DNA of 64,000 bases from UBA1479 sp040221095 (lineage in GTDB: Bacteria; Pseudomonadota; Alphaproteobacteria; Rhodospirillales; Casp-alpha2). The DNA is taken from positions 377,038-441,037 of the forward strand of contig JAVJVP010000018.1 of assembly GCA_040221095.1 (NCBI GenBank), given 5' to 3'. This document shows, piece after piece, positions 32,500 to 41,770 of this stretch (position 1 is its first letter; every line of letters starts with the position of its first letter). The notes beneath the pieces are model-generated. The model was not told the DNA's origin. It searched no databases and saw only the letters and a program-made list of their open reading frames with translations. The position numbers and the translations under genes were made by a program.

Positions 32500-33587
32500 C
32501 GGGGCTGCTGGAGCATCTCCGTCGCCGCATCGCCCTGGACGGGCCGCTGACCGTCGCCCGCTACATGGAGGAATGCCTGGGCAACCCCGCCCATGGCTAT
32601 TACATGACCCGCGATCCCTTGGGTGCTGGCGGCGATTTCACCACGGCGCCGGAAATCTCCCAGATGTTCGGCGAACTGATTGGCCTGTGGGCCGCCGTGC
32701 AATGGCAGGCCATGGGCGCGCCCGATGCCGTGCATCTGGTCGAACTGGGTCCCGGACGCGGCACCCTGATGGCGGATGCGCTGCGGGCAGTGGGAACGGT
32801 GGCGCCTTTCCGGGCGGCTGTGCAGGTGCATCTGGTCGAAACCAGCCCGGTGCTGCGTGACCGGCAGCGGGACACCCTGGCCGCCGGCCATCCCGACGTG
32901 ACACCGCAATGGTGGAACGATCTGTCCCAGGTGCCGGCGGGGCCCGCCATCGTTATCGCCAACGAATTCTTCGACGCCCTGCCGATCCGCCAGTTCCAAC
33001 GCGGGCCCGGAGGCTGGCGCGAACGGCTGGTCGCCTGGGATGCGGATGCGGCGGCCCTCGCCTTCGTTCTGTCGGGGGCCCAGGCGGCGAGCCCGCTGAT
33101 CCCGCCGCCCCTCGACGCGGCGCCCGAGGGCAGTCTGGTCGAAATCTGCCCCGCCGGCCTGCGCAAGGGGCATACCCTGGCGGCGCGGTTGGCGGCACAG
33201 GGCGGGGCGGCGCTGATCGTCGATTACGGCCATGATAGGAGCGCCCCCGGTGACACCCTGCAGGCGGTGAAGGATCATCAATACGCCGATGTATTGATGG
33301 ATCCGGGCGCGGCGGACCTGACGGCCCATGTGGATTTCCAGCAGCTGGCCCAGACCTGTATCCAGGCGGGGGCCGTGACCTTCGGGCCTGTCGGCCAGGG
33401 GGATTTCCTGAACGCCCTCGGCATCGGCGCCCGGGCAGAGGCGTTGGCGGCCCAGGCCGACCCCGGCCAGAAGGCGGCGATCGCGGCGGCCCTCGCCCGT
33501 CTCACCGGCGGTGACCAGATGGGTCGCCTGTTCCGGGTCCTGGCCGTGCAGCACCCGGGCCTGCCGACGCCGCCCGGATTTGAATAG
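32496..33587 (+). CDS. SAM-dependent methyltransferase, MidA/NDUFAF7 (DUF185) family
   Basis: A 363-residue protein of the DUF185 family, with ARYMEECLGNPAHGYY and a GDFTTAPEISQMFGELIG segment, the SAM motif LVELGPGRGTLMADALRA, and IVIANEFFDALPI. The mitochondrial homologue NDUFAF7 dimethylates an arginine of the complex I subunit NDUFS2, so a role in complex I assembly is plausible in this respiring bacterium. Standard neighbours are lgt (ATGA overlap) and pgeF, an order common in alphaproteobacteria. Confidence 0.9.
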   Translation: MTGLLEHLRRRIALDGPLTVARYMEECLGNPAHGYYMTRDPLGAGGDFTTAPEISQMFGELIGLWAAVQWQAMGAPDAVHLVELGPGRGTLMADALRAVGTVAPFRAAVQVHLVETSPVLRDRQRDTLAAGHPDVTPQWWNDLSQVPAGPAIVIANEFFDALPIRQFQRGPGGWRERLVAWDADAAALAFVLSGAQAASPLIPPPLDAAPEGSLVEICPAGLRKGHTLAARLAAQGGAALIVDYGHDRSAPGDTLQAVKDHQYADVLMDPGAADLTAHVDFQQLAQTCIQAGAVTFGPVGQGDFLNALGIGARAEALAAQADPGQKAAIAAALARLTGGDQMGRLFRVLAVQHPGLPTPPGFE

Positions 33588-33642
33588 GCCAAAGTCGAAT
33601 CCGTGATTTGAACTGGCCCGTGCGAACAAGGTAAAAGTCCCC

Positions 33643-34431
33643 ATGACCGAATCCCTCGACATCGTCCGCGCGCCCAACCTGGCCGACCAGACCGGGATCG
33701 CCCATGGCTTCTTCACCCGCCGGGGCGGGGTCTCGGGCGGAATCTACGCCGGGCTCAACTGCGGGCTGGGGTCCGAGGATGATCCCGACCATGTCCAGGA
33801 GAACAAGCGCCGGGCGATGGCGGCGATGGGGTTGGGAGCGGACGCCCTGGCCCTGGTTCATCAGGTGCATTCCCCCGATGTCTGGACCGCCGACGCGCCC
33901 CGCGACCGTGCCGCCATGGAAAAGGCCGACGCCCTGGTCAGCCGCCGACCGGGCCTGGCGCTCGGCATTCTGACCGCCGATTGCGCGCCTGTGCTGTTCG
34001 CCGATGGCGTGTCGGGCGTGGCCGCCGCCGCCCATGCGGGATGGCGGGGGGCGATGTCCGGGGTGTTGGAGAACACGGTCGCGCGGATGGAGGCGGAGGG
34101 GGCGAAGCGCTCCACCATTCATGCCGCCCTCGGCCCCTGCATCCGTCAGGAATCGTATGAGGTCGGCCAGGACATGAAGGACGCCTTCGCCGAACGGCAC
34201 GCCGACCACGACAGGTATTTCGCCGGCGGCGACCGGGCGGGCCATTACCAGTTCGATCTGGCGGGCTTCATCATGGACCGGCTGGCGGCCCTGAACCTGG
34301 CCAGCACCCATGACGTGGGGCTCGACACCTATATCGACGCCGGCCGGTTCTACAGCTACCGCCGCGCCACCCACCAGGGCGAGGCCGACTACGGCCGCGA
34401 GCTGGCCGTGGTCGCGCTGGCCGAAGGCTGA
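33643..34431 (+). CDS. pgeF: Peptidoglycan editing factor PgeF (laccase-domain, YfiH family)
   Basis: A 262-residue laccase-domain protein. YfiH/PgeF removes mis-incorporated Ser from peptidoglycan precursors in E. coli; related proteins were annotated as polyphenol oxidases. The metal-binding motifs are HQVHS, LTADCAPVLF, AAHAGWRGA and GPCIRQESYEV. Upstream of the ATG is AAGGTAAAAG. A small reading frame encoding a membrane peptide starts 11 bases after the stop. Confidence 0.92.
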   Translation: MTESLDIVRAPNLADQTGIAHGFFTRRGGVSGGIYAGLNCGLGSEDDPDHVQENKRRAMAAMGLGADALALVHQVHSPDVWTADAPRDRAAMEKADALVSRRPGLALGILTADCAPVLFADGVSGVAAAAHAGWRGAMSGVLENTVARMEAEGAKRSTIHAALGPCIRQESYEVGQDMKDAFAERHADHDRYFAGGDRAGHYQFDLAGFIMDRLAALNLASTHDVGLDTYIDAGRFYSYRRATHQGEADYGRELAVVALAEG

Positions 34432-34442
34432 GGCGCCGCGCC

Positions 34443-34511
34443 ATGCCCTATCTGGCGGTCTTGACCTTGGCGGCGCTCGCGGTGATTCTCGTCACCTGCG
34501 TTATTGTATAG
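34443..34511 (+). CDS. Possible 22-residue single-helix membrane peptide
   Basis: A short frame begins with ATG 34443 and stops with TAG at 34511. The 22 residues start MPYLAVLTLAALAV and are almost entirely hydrophobic, long enough for one membrane helix. It lies between pgeF and the lipoprotein gene on the same strand with a weak purine stretch (GAGGCG) upstream. Small hydrophobic peptides are easily missed; chance cannot be excluded. Confidence 0.35.
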   Translation: MPYLAVLTLAALAVILVTCVIV

Positions 34512-34526
34512 GGGCGCCATCGCCTG

Positions 34527-36212
34527 ATGGCGCATGAAGCCGAAGGACAGACGGCCTTGCGGGCAACGGTCCAATTCGCGATCTGGATTCTTGCGGCGGC
34601 GGCGCTGGCCGTGACCGCCTGCGCCCCCGTGCCCCGGGCGTTTACCCCGGGCGAGGTCGAGGCAAGCGTCGGCAACGCCATCGTCCACGGCACCTTCACC
34701 AATGGCGTCCAGGTCAACCAGGTCGAGGGCACGGCGCCCATCATGTCCAAGCTTCTGGCGCGGACCACGGTCGATTCGTTCGAACCCTACGGCCTGCCCG
34801 CCGGGGTCGCCCCCTTCGACGCCTCGGAATACATCCTGCACGGCCGCGCCCACCGCGACCCGAACCCCAACGCCATCCCCTACGTCACCATTCATTGGCA
34901 GTTGTCCAACAAGGAAGGCCTGCTGCTCGCCGACCTGGAACAGCCCGTCGATGCGACAAGCGGGGAATGGGAATTCGGCACGCCCGAGGTCATCATCCGC
35001 GTCGCCGAAGACGTCGCCCGCCGGGTCGCGGCCATCCTGGCCGGGATCGCCCCGGCCCAGGCGGAACCGGCCCCGGACAAGGGCATTTTCGTGATGCCGG
35101 TGGAAGGGGCGCCCGGCGACGGCGATTTTTCCCTGACCCGCGCCATCGCCGAGGCCCTGAAGGTCCGGGGGACGCGCCTGACCCGCTACAAGGAGCAGGC
35201 GAAATACGTCCTCAACGGCAAGATGGAGGTCTCGCCCTCGGTCCAGGGTCGCCAGGGGGTGCGCATCACCTGGCGCCTGTCCCGTCCCGACGGCAAGGAG
35301 GTCGGCAAGGCGGAACAGGACAACACCGTGCCGTCGGGCACCTTCGATGAGCAATGGATGCCGACCGCGCGGCTGATCGCCGCCGCCGCCGTCGATGGGA
35401 TTCACGAGGTCATCAGCGGCTGGGAAGAACGCGAACGCATGCTGGCCGAGGGCAGCGGCCTGGGCCTGCCCGACAACCTGGACAGTCCTGACCTGCCAAA
35501 GCCCGGCGGACCCAAGCGGGTGATCGCCAAGATGGCGGACCATCTGGTGCCGCTCGACGCGCCGGTGACGAAGGATGGCCCCCGCGAGATGACCGCCCAG
35601 GAGGAACTGGAGGCATCCCGCGCCAAGACCGGGGGACAGACCCCACCGTCGGCCGAAGAAAAAAGCGTGCTCGGGCCCGAGGACGCGGCCGGCGAGAAGG
35701 TCGTCGAGGATACCTTCAATCCGCCGACCCTCAGGACCCATGACCAGGACGCCGCCAATTCCTTCCTGATCGCCGAGGTCACGGGTGCCCCCGGCAACGG
35801 CAACCGCCTATTGGGCGAGGCCTTGCGCCGGGTGCTGCGGGCACGTGACCAGAACGTTACCGACGACCCTCGCCAGGCCCGGTTTCTGGTGCGCGGCCTG
35901 GTCGTGATGTCGGAACCCAAGGACGGTAAGCAGAACGCCCGCATCGTGTGGTCGGTCGAAAATATGGAAGGCAAGGCTTTGGGCAGCGCCGAGCAGAACA
36001 ATGCGGTCACGGCGGGCACGCTCGACGGCAACTGGGGCGAGACGGCGCTCGACGTCGCCATGGGGGCGGTCGTGGGAATTCAGCGCGTTCTCGGCGACAA
36101 GGCGCGCCCATTCGCCCGGCGTCTGCCGGCCGACGCCGCCCCGCCACCCGCGAAAAGCCGGGAGACTCTTCCCTGGGACCCCGGCGACGCCATACCCCCA
36201 CCCCGGCGATAA
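34527..36212 (+). CDS. Lipoprotein with three diverged internal repeats, function unknown
   Basis: A 561-residue exported protein with a hydrophobic signal and lipobox ending AVTAC at Cys32. Three diverged copies of a module of about 110 residues are recognisable: cores at E101 (EYILHGRAH...VTIHWQLSNKEG), K226 (KYVLNGKME...VRITWRLSRPDG) and R452 (RFLVRGLVV...ARIVWSVENMEG). Copies two and three are each followed by a segment with A-E-Q-x-N and S/A-G-T. A Pro/Glu/Lys-rich linker separates copies two and three. I do not recognise a named family. It probably lies in the outer membrane facing the periplasm. Prs is 170 bases downstream. Confidence 0.75.
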   Translation: MAHEAEGQTALRATVQFAIWILAAAALAVTACAPVPRAFTPGEVEASVGNAIVHGTFTNGVQVNQVEGTAPIMSKLLARTTVDSFEPYGLPAGVAPFDASEYILHGRAHRDPNPNAIPYVTIHWQLSNKEGLLLADLEQPVDATSGEWEFGTPEVIIRVAEDVARRVAAILAGIAPAQAEPAPDKGIFVMPVEGAPGDGDFSLTRAIAEALKVRGTRLTRYKEQAKYVLNGKMEVSPSVQGRQGVRITWRLSRPDGKEVGKAEQDNTVPSGTFDEQWMPTARLIAAAAVDGIHEVISGWEERERMLAEGSGLGLPDNLDSPDLPKPGGPKRVIAKMADHLVPLDAPVTKDGPREMTAQEELEASRAKTGGQTPPSAEEKSVLGPEDAAGEKVVEDTFNPPTLRTHDQDAANSFLIAEVTGAPGNGNRLLGEALRRVLRARDQNVTDDPRQARFLVRGLVVMSEPKDGKQNARIVWSVENMEGKALGSAEQNNAVTAGTLDGNWGETALDVAMGAVVGIQRVLGDKARPFARRLPADAAPPPAKSRETLPWDPGDAIPPPRR

Positions 36213-36341
36213 CATGATAAGTGTTTGAAATTAAACGACTATGAAAGATCGTTTACAGGCAGGGCCGGCATTGTTAGAGTCCGCGCGCCTGACGCGGGAA
36301 TAGGCCGTATCGGCGCTCGGCACCGGGCATCTCCAGGGGTG

Positions 36342-36368
36342 GTTTTGCTCCGCCTTCGGACGCAAAAC
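36342..36368 (+). promoter_or_regulatory. Stable hairpin in the prs leader
   Basis: GTTTTGC-TCCG pairs with CGGA-C-GCAAAAC around CCTT, with one bulged C. It ends 14 bases before the prs start codon, leaving only the CGAAAG ribosome-site region. It could hide the site or be the terminator of the upstream gene, though it has no following T run. Confidence 0.45.
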
Positions 36369-36382
36369 GAAAGTGCGCAGCC

Positions 36383-37315
<933 letters not shown>

Positions 37316-37316
37316 G

Positions 37317-37337
37317 AAAGGCCCGCATGGGCCTTTT
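37317..37337 (+). terminator. Probable terminator after prs
   Basis: AAAGGCCC pairs with GGGCCTTT around GCAT, beginning right after the prs stop and followed by TC. The T run is only four bases, so efficiency may be moderate. Confidence 0.6.
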
Positions 37338-37431
37338 CCCGGTTTCGATCCTTTGATCTAATGGGCGCGCCGCCCCGGACCCGGGGTGGCTTACCTGCCT
37401 GTCACATACAGCACGCAAGGACGCCCGGATC

Positions 37432-38196
37432 ATGGATCTGCCGAATACCCCCTCGTTTCGCCTGGATGGCAAGAAGGCCCTGGTGACCGGCGCCGGCCGG
37501 GGCATCGGTCTGGCCGCCGCCGCCGCATTGGCCGAGGCGGGGGCTCATGTCACGCTCTGCGCCCGCACGGGCAACGAGGTCGAGGGCGCTGCCGAGGCGA
37601 TCCGCGCCCGCGGCCAGGAAGCAGCGGCCCTGACCCTCGACGTCACCGATACCGCCCGCATGCGGGCCGAGATCGCCGCCCGCGGGCCGTTCCAGGTGCT
37701 GTTCAACAACGCCGGCGGCAACCGCCCGCAGGAACTTTTGGACGTGACCGAGGAAGACTACGATGCGGTCATGGACCTCAACGTGCGGGCCGCCATCTTC
37801 GTCGCCCAGGCGGTGGTGAAGGGACTGGTCGACGCCGATCTGTCCGGCTCCGTCATCAACGTGTCGTCGCAGATGGGTCTGGTCGGCGGGCCCAAGCGGA
37901 CGGTCTATTGCGCGACCAAGCACGCCATCGAGGGGGCGACCAAGGCCATGGCCTGGGAACTGGGCGGCCGGGGCATCCGCGTCAACACGATCTGCCCGAC
38001 CTTCACGGAAACACCGATGACCGAGGGCTTTCTGGCCGACGCCGACTTCGTCGAATTCGTGAAGTCCAAGATCGCCCTGGGCCGCCTGGGACAGGTCGAG
38101 GACCTGATGGGCGCCGTCGTGTTCCTGGCTTCCGACGCGTCGAGCCTGATGACGGGGGCGTCCCTGGTCGTCGATGGCGGCTGGACGGCGCAGTAA
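37432..38196 (+). CDS. SDR family oxidoreductase
   Basis: A 254-residue classical short-chain dehydrogenase: cofactor motif TGAGRGIGLA, NNAGGN, catalytic Ser in NVSSQMG and YCATK (YxxxK), then the C-terminal ASSLMTGASLVVDGGW. The arrangement resembles gluconate 5-dehydrogenase and 3-oxoacyl-ACP reductase-like members, but the substrate cannot be assigned. The ATG has a CAAGGACG stretch upstream. MntP follows after 14 bases. Confidence 0.88.
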   Translation: MDLPNTPSFRLDGKKALVTGAGRGIGLAAAAALAEAGAHVTLCARTGNEVEGAAEAIRARGQEAAALTLDVTDTARMRAEIAARGPFQVLFNNAGGNRPQELLDVTEEDYDAVMDLNVRAAIFVAQAVVKGLVDADLSGSVINVSSQMGLVGGPKRTVYCATKHAIEGATKAMAWELGGRGIRVNTICPTFTETPMTEGFLADADFVEFVKSKIALGRLGQVEDLMGAVVFLASDASSLMTGASLVVDGGWTAQ

Positions 38197-38210
38197 GCCC
38201 GGATAAAACC

Positions 38211-38792
38211 ATGTCTTTCCTTGCCGTGATGACCATCGCCTTCGGGCTGTCGGCCGACGCCTTCGCCGTGTCGCTCGGCCGGGGGGCGTCCGGGCGCTTC
38301 CGCACCTTCATCCCGGCCGCCCGCATGGGGTTGATGTTCGGCGCCAGCGAGGCGGCCATGACCCTGCTGGGCTTCCTGCTGGCGGCCCGCTTCGCCGACT
38401 ACGTGACCGAGATTGATCATTGGGTCGCCTTGATCCTTTTGGGCGGGGTCGGCGGACACATGCTTTATGAAGGGTTGTTCGGCGACGACGACGCGGACGC
38501 CGGGGAAGGGTCCACCCCGCGCGGCAGGCGCGGCATCCTGGGCAACATCGCCACCGTGATCGGCACCAGCATCGACGCCGCCGCCGTCGGGGTGGCGCTG
38601 TCGGTCATCGCCGTCGACATCTGGCGCACGGTCGCGGTGATCGGCGTCGTGTCCTTCGCCATGAGCACCCTGGGCCTGCTGATCGGGCCCCGCGTCGGGC
38701 GCATGCTGGGCCGCCGCGCGGAAATCGCGGGGGGCGGGGTCCTGATCACCATCGGGGTCTATATCTTCTATACCCACACCATGGCGGGCTAG
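38211..38792 (+). CDS. Putative manganese efflux pump MntP family
   Basis: A 193-residue protein with six predicted membrane helices in two related halves, each with the metal-binding Asp region: FGLSADAFAVSLGRG in the first and IGTSIDAAAVGVALSV in the second, plus GGVGGHMLYEG. MntP-family proteins export Mn2+. The leader between the SDR and this gene is too short (14 bases) for a yybP-ykoY riboswitch, so regulation of this copy differs from the classical E. coli case. Confidence 0.88.
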   Translation: MSFLAVMTIAFGLSADAFAVSLGRGASGRFRTFIPAARMGLMFGASEAAMTLLGFLLAARFADYVTEIDHWVALILLGGVGGHMLYEGLFGDDDADAGEGSTPRGRRGILGNIATVIGTSIDAAAVGVALSVIAVDIWRTVAVIGVVSFAMSTLGLLIGPRVGRMLGRRAEIAGGGVLITIGVYIFYTHTMAG

Positions 38793-38915
38793 GTCTCCGC
38801 CCGGCCGTGTTCCCCGTGGCGGGCGGGCGCAATCACGGGTATTCTCCGTATCGGCGATATGGTGGCGCGGTCGCTTATTCCTTGCGCCGGGGCTTCCGTT
38901 GCCGGAGGGCTGGGC

Positions 38916-40004
38916 ATGCAAAAGTTCCAATGCGATTGCGGCAATCGGCTGTTCTTTGAGAACACGCACTGTCTGGCCTGCGGCAGCGAGGTCGGCTGGT
39001 GCCCGAGTTGCGCAACGATGACACCCTTGGCGTTCACCGATCCGGGCCTGCATTGCGGGCGCTGCCACGCGGACGTGTGGAAATGCGCCAACCGGGTCGA
39101 ACATGACGTCTGCAACCGCAACATTCCGGCCCCTGCCGACCCCAGCGGCGACGGCGCCCTGCTGTGTGATTGCTGCCGCTACAACGACACCATTCCCGAC
39201 CTGGCCGTCGAAGGAAACCTGGAACGCTGGCGCGCCCTGGAACAGGCCAAGCGCCGCCTGATCCACGGGTTGGACAGCCTGGGCCTGCCGCATGGACCCG
39301 GCTTGGGCGATCCCCAAGCGGGATTGTCCTTCGATTTCAAGGGGGACAGCGTCGCGTCCGGGAATTTCTGGCGCAAGGTCGGCAAGCAGGAAATGGTCTA
39401 TACGGGCCATGCGGACGGCAAGATCACCATCAACATCCGCGAGGCCGATACCGTCGAGCGGGAAAAGCTTCGGGTTGATCTGGGCGAGGGACACCGGACC
39501 CTGATCGGCCACTTCCGCCATGAAATCGGCCATTACTATTGGGACAAGCTGGTGCAGCCGGATGGCGGGCGGCTGGCCGCGTTCAAGGCGCTGTTCGGCG
39601 ACCATGAAAACCCGACCTATCAGGACGCCCTCGATCGGCACTACAGCGACGGCCCCCGGCCCGACTGGCAGGCAGCCTTCGTCAGCGCCTATGCGACCAT
39701 GCATCCCTGGGAGGACTGGGCGGAAACCTTCGCCTTCTACCTGGACATTGTCGACGTCATGGAAACGGCGGCGGCGTCCGACCTGATCGCGCCCCCCGGC
39801 CGGGACGACCTTGAGGGCTTGGTTGAAACCTATGTCCGCCTGGGGCTGTTGATGAACGAATTGAACCGCGCCCTCGGCCTGATCGATTTCCTGCCGGAAC
39901 TGGTTGTGCCCGCCGTCGTCGAAAAGCTGCAGTTCGTGCACGATGTCGTCGTGGCGGCGCGGTCTGGGCGCGCGCCTTCTTATGCGTCTGCATCGGGTGC
40001 TTGA
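38916..40004 (+). CDS. Zinc-ribbon putative zinc-dependent metallopeptidase
   Basis: A 362-residue protein. The N-terminal zinc ribbons hold many CxxC pairs (CDCGNRLFFENTHCLACG, CPSCATM, CGRCH, then CANR, HDVCN and CDCC). The catalytic helix RHEIGHYYWDKL gives HExxH at 202-206, with an Asp/Glu-rich EDWAETFAFYLDI segment downstream that could supply the third ligand. The family is often annotated as zinc-binding metallopeptidase; substrates are not known. The ATG at 38916 has GGAGGG seven bases before it. A signal peptide is absent, so it is cytoplasmic. Confidence 0.85.
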   Translation: MQKFQCDCGNRLFFENTHCLACGSEVGWCPSCATMTPLAFTDPGLHCGRCHADVWKCANRVEHDVCNRNIPAPADPSGDGALLCDCCRYNDTIPDLAVEGNLERWRALEQAKRRLIHGLDSLGLPHGPGLGDPQAGLSFDFKGDSVASGNFWRKVGKQEMVYTGHADGKITINIREADTVEREKLRVDLGEGHRTLIGHFRHEIGHYYWDKLVQPDGGRLAAFKALFGDHENPTYQDALDRHYSDGPRPDWQAAFVSAYATMHPWEDWAETFAFYLDIVDVMETAAASDLIAPPGRDDLEGLVETYVRLGLLMNELNRALGLIDFLPELVVPAVVEKLQFVHDVVVAARSGRAPSYASASGA

Positions 40005-40078
40005 GAGAGGTAATTCCCCCATGCCGGAGGCAGGGGTTCAGTTATGATTTCGATAGGTTCATCGGAGGGCCAGCGGCC

Positions 40079-40924
40079 ATGCGGCGGATAGGGCGTATCG
40101 GTTTCGGTTTTCTATGTTTCGTTTCAATTGTCCCCATTGCTGCCGCGGCGCGGGCGGAGACCTGCGGTGAGGTTGTTACCGTGACCGCCCATGAGGGCAC
40201 GCAAACCCGCTACAGCCTGGCGGGCCCGTCTTCGGGCGCGCGGGCGGCGCTGCTGCTGCTGCCCGGCGGCGGCGGGTATCTCAATCTTGACGACGACGGC
40301 TGCCCGCGGAAGCTGAAGGGTAATTCCCTGGTCCGCTCGCGGCCGCTGTTTCACGACGGCGGGATGGTGACGGCCCTGGTCGATGCGCCGGACGACCATC
40401 AGGGTGGCGAAGGTCTGGGCGGTTTCCGCATCGATCCCGCCCATGCGGAGGACATCGGCCGCGTGATCGCCGATCTGCGCAAGCGAACGGGGCTGCCCGT
40501 TTGGATCGTCGGCACCAGCCGGGGCGGCATCTCGGCGGCCAATGCGGCGTCGCGGCTTTCGGGGCCGGAAGCCCCCGATGGGGTGGTCATGACCTCGCCG
40601 GTGACCTCGGGCAAGATCGGGGCGACCAAGCCCTGGGTCGCGGACACGGTGTTTTCCCTACCGCTGGAAAATGTCCGCATGCCGATCCTGGTCGTGGTTC
40701 ATGCCGATGACGAATGCGTCCGCACGCCGCCGGACCTGGCCGCCGGGATCGTGGAAAAGACCAACGGCAGCCGCGAACAGGTCGTGACCGTGACCGGCGG
40801 GCCCGGGCGGAGCGGCGGTCAGAGTGTCGAGGCCTGCAAGGGCAAGTCGGCGCACGGCTTTCTCGACCAGGAGGCAGAGGTCGCCGCCGGGGTCGTGCGG
40901 TTCGTCCTGGGCGGCGCCTATTAG
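40079..40924 (+). CDS. Exported alpha/beta-hydrolase-like protein
   Basis: A 281-residue protein with a signal peptide (hydrophobic GFGFLCFVSIVPIAAAARA). The hydrolase core contains LLLLPGGGGYLNL, the nucleophile elbow GTSRGG with Ser, an acidic VVVHADDEC segment and a late His in SAHGF, consistent with a Ser-Asp-His triad. The substrate is unknown. The ATG at 40079 has GGAGGGCC upstream. The preceding metallopeptidase ends 74 bases earlier. Confidence 0.75.
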   Translation: MRRIGRIGFGFLCFVSIVPIAAAARAETCGEVVTVTAHEGTQTRYSLAGPSSGARAALLLLPGGGGYLNLDDDGCPRKLKGNSLVRSRPLFHDGGMVTALVDAPDDHQGGEGLGGFRIDPAHAEDIGRVIADLRKRTGLPVWIVGTSRGGISAANAASRLSGPEAPDGVVMTSPVTSGKIGATKPWVADTVFSLPLENVRMPILVVVHADDECVRTPPDLAAGIVEKTNGSREQVVTVTGGPGRSGGQSVEACKGKSAHGFLDQEAEVAAGVVRFVLGGAY

Positions 40925-41006
40925 GCCGGGATGCCTGGAAACGGCCAGATTCCAACGAATTACCGCCGGTATTGACCCTCGGCGGCCTTGGGGCTATGTA
41001 TGCGCG

Positions 41007-41020
41007 CCCTCGCGAGAGGG
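41007..41020 (+). promoter_or_regulatory. Hairpin in the rplY leader
   Basis: CCCTC-GCGA-GAGGG forms a five-pair stem with a GNRA loop, 60 bases before the rplY start. A second GC-rich stretch (41029-41052, followed by CTTTTCT) could fold next to it as a weak terminator. Together they look like a structured leader; no autoregulatory role is shown. Confidence 0.35.
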
Positions 41021-41080
41021 AATTTCGCCGCCGGCACCCCTGGAGGCCGGGGCTTTTCTAGACTGATACGGAGTTATGCC

Positions 41081-41734
41081 ATGTCTGGTAACACCACCAT
41101 GACGGCGGAACCCCGCGATCGGGCAGGCAAGGGGGCAGCCCGCGCAACCCGCCGGTCCGGCCGCGTTCCGGCCGTGATCTACGGGGATCACAAGGATCCG
41201 ATCCTGGTTTCCGTCGAACCCGTCGAACTTATGCACCACCTGCATAAGCCCGGCTTCTTTTCCATGCTTATGGACCTCAACGTCGCCGGCGATCACCATC
41301 GCGTGCTGCCGCGTGACGTGCAGTTCCACCCCGTCACCGACGTGCCGCTGCATGTGGACTTCATGCGCATCGGCAAGGGGACGCGCATCACCGTCATGAT
41401 CCCGATCCAAGTCGAAGACGAGGAAAAGTGCAAGGGTCTGAAACGCGGCGGCGTGCTGAACCTCGTGCGCCACGAAGTGGAAGTGCGCTGCGATCCGGAG
41501 AACATCCCGGACATGATCACCTTGTCCCTGGAAGGCCTGGACATCGGCGATGCGATGCGCATCTCGGATGCCGGTCTGCCCGCCGACGTCAAGCCGACCA
41601 TCACCGACCGTGACTTCGTGCTGGTCACCATCGCCGCGCCGACGGTGGTCAAGGACGAAGCCGCCGAAGCCCAGGCCGAGGCCGAAGGCGACGAGGCCGA
41701 GGACGGCGAAGACGAGGAGGGCGGCGAGGAGTAA
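41081..41734 (+). CDS. rplY: 50S ribosomal protein L25/Ctc
   Basis: The two-domain Ctc form of L25, which binds 5S rRNA in the large subunit. The 217-residue protein starts with KGAARATRRSGRVPAVIYG, contains the DVQFHPVTDVPLHVDF and GVLNLVRHEVEVRCDPENIP segments, and ends in a highly acidic tail (about 35 residues of mostly Glu, Ala and Asp). The start ATG at 41081 is preceded by GGAG. It pairs with pth 36 bases downstream, the usual arrangement. Confidence 0.94.
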   Translation: MSGNTTMTAEPRDRAGKGAARATRRSGRVPAVIYGDHKDPILVSVEPVELMHHLHKPGFFSMLMDLNVAGDHHRVLPRDVQFHPVTDVPLHVDFMRIGKGTRITVMIPIQVEDEEKCKGLKRGGVLNLVRHEVEVRCDPENIPDMITLSLEGLDIGDAMRISDAGLPADVKPTITDRDFVLVTIAAPTVVKDEAAEAQAEAEGDEAEDGEDEEGGEE

Positions 41735-41770
41735 TCCTCTCGTCCGGATCGGTTCCGGGGAGGGCGTTCC

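Noticed and set aside
38197..38210. Possible yybP-ykoY manganese riboswitch before mntP
   Set aside because: The gap is only 14 bases, too short for the riboswitch.
37905..40022. Open frame of 705 codons on the minus strand
   Set aside because: It is opposite the SDR, mntP and zinc peptidase genes, which have clear motifs; the frame has antisense composition and no recognisable domain.
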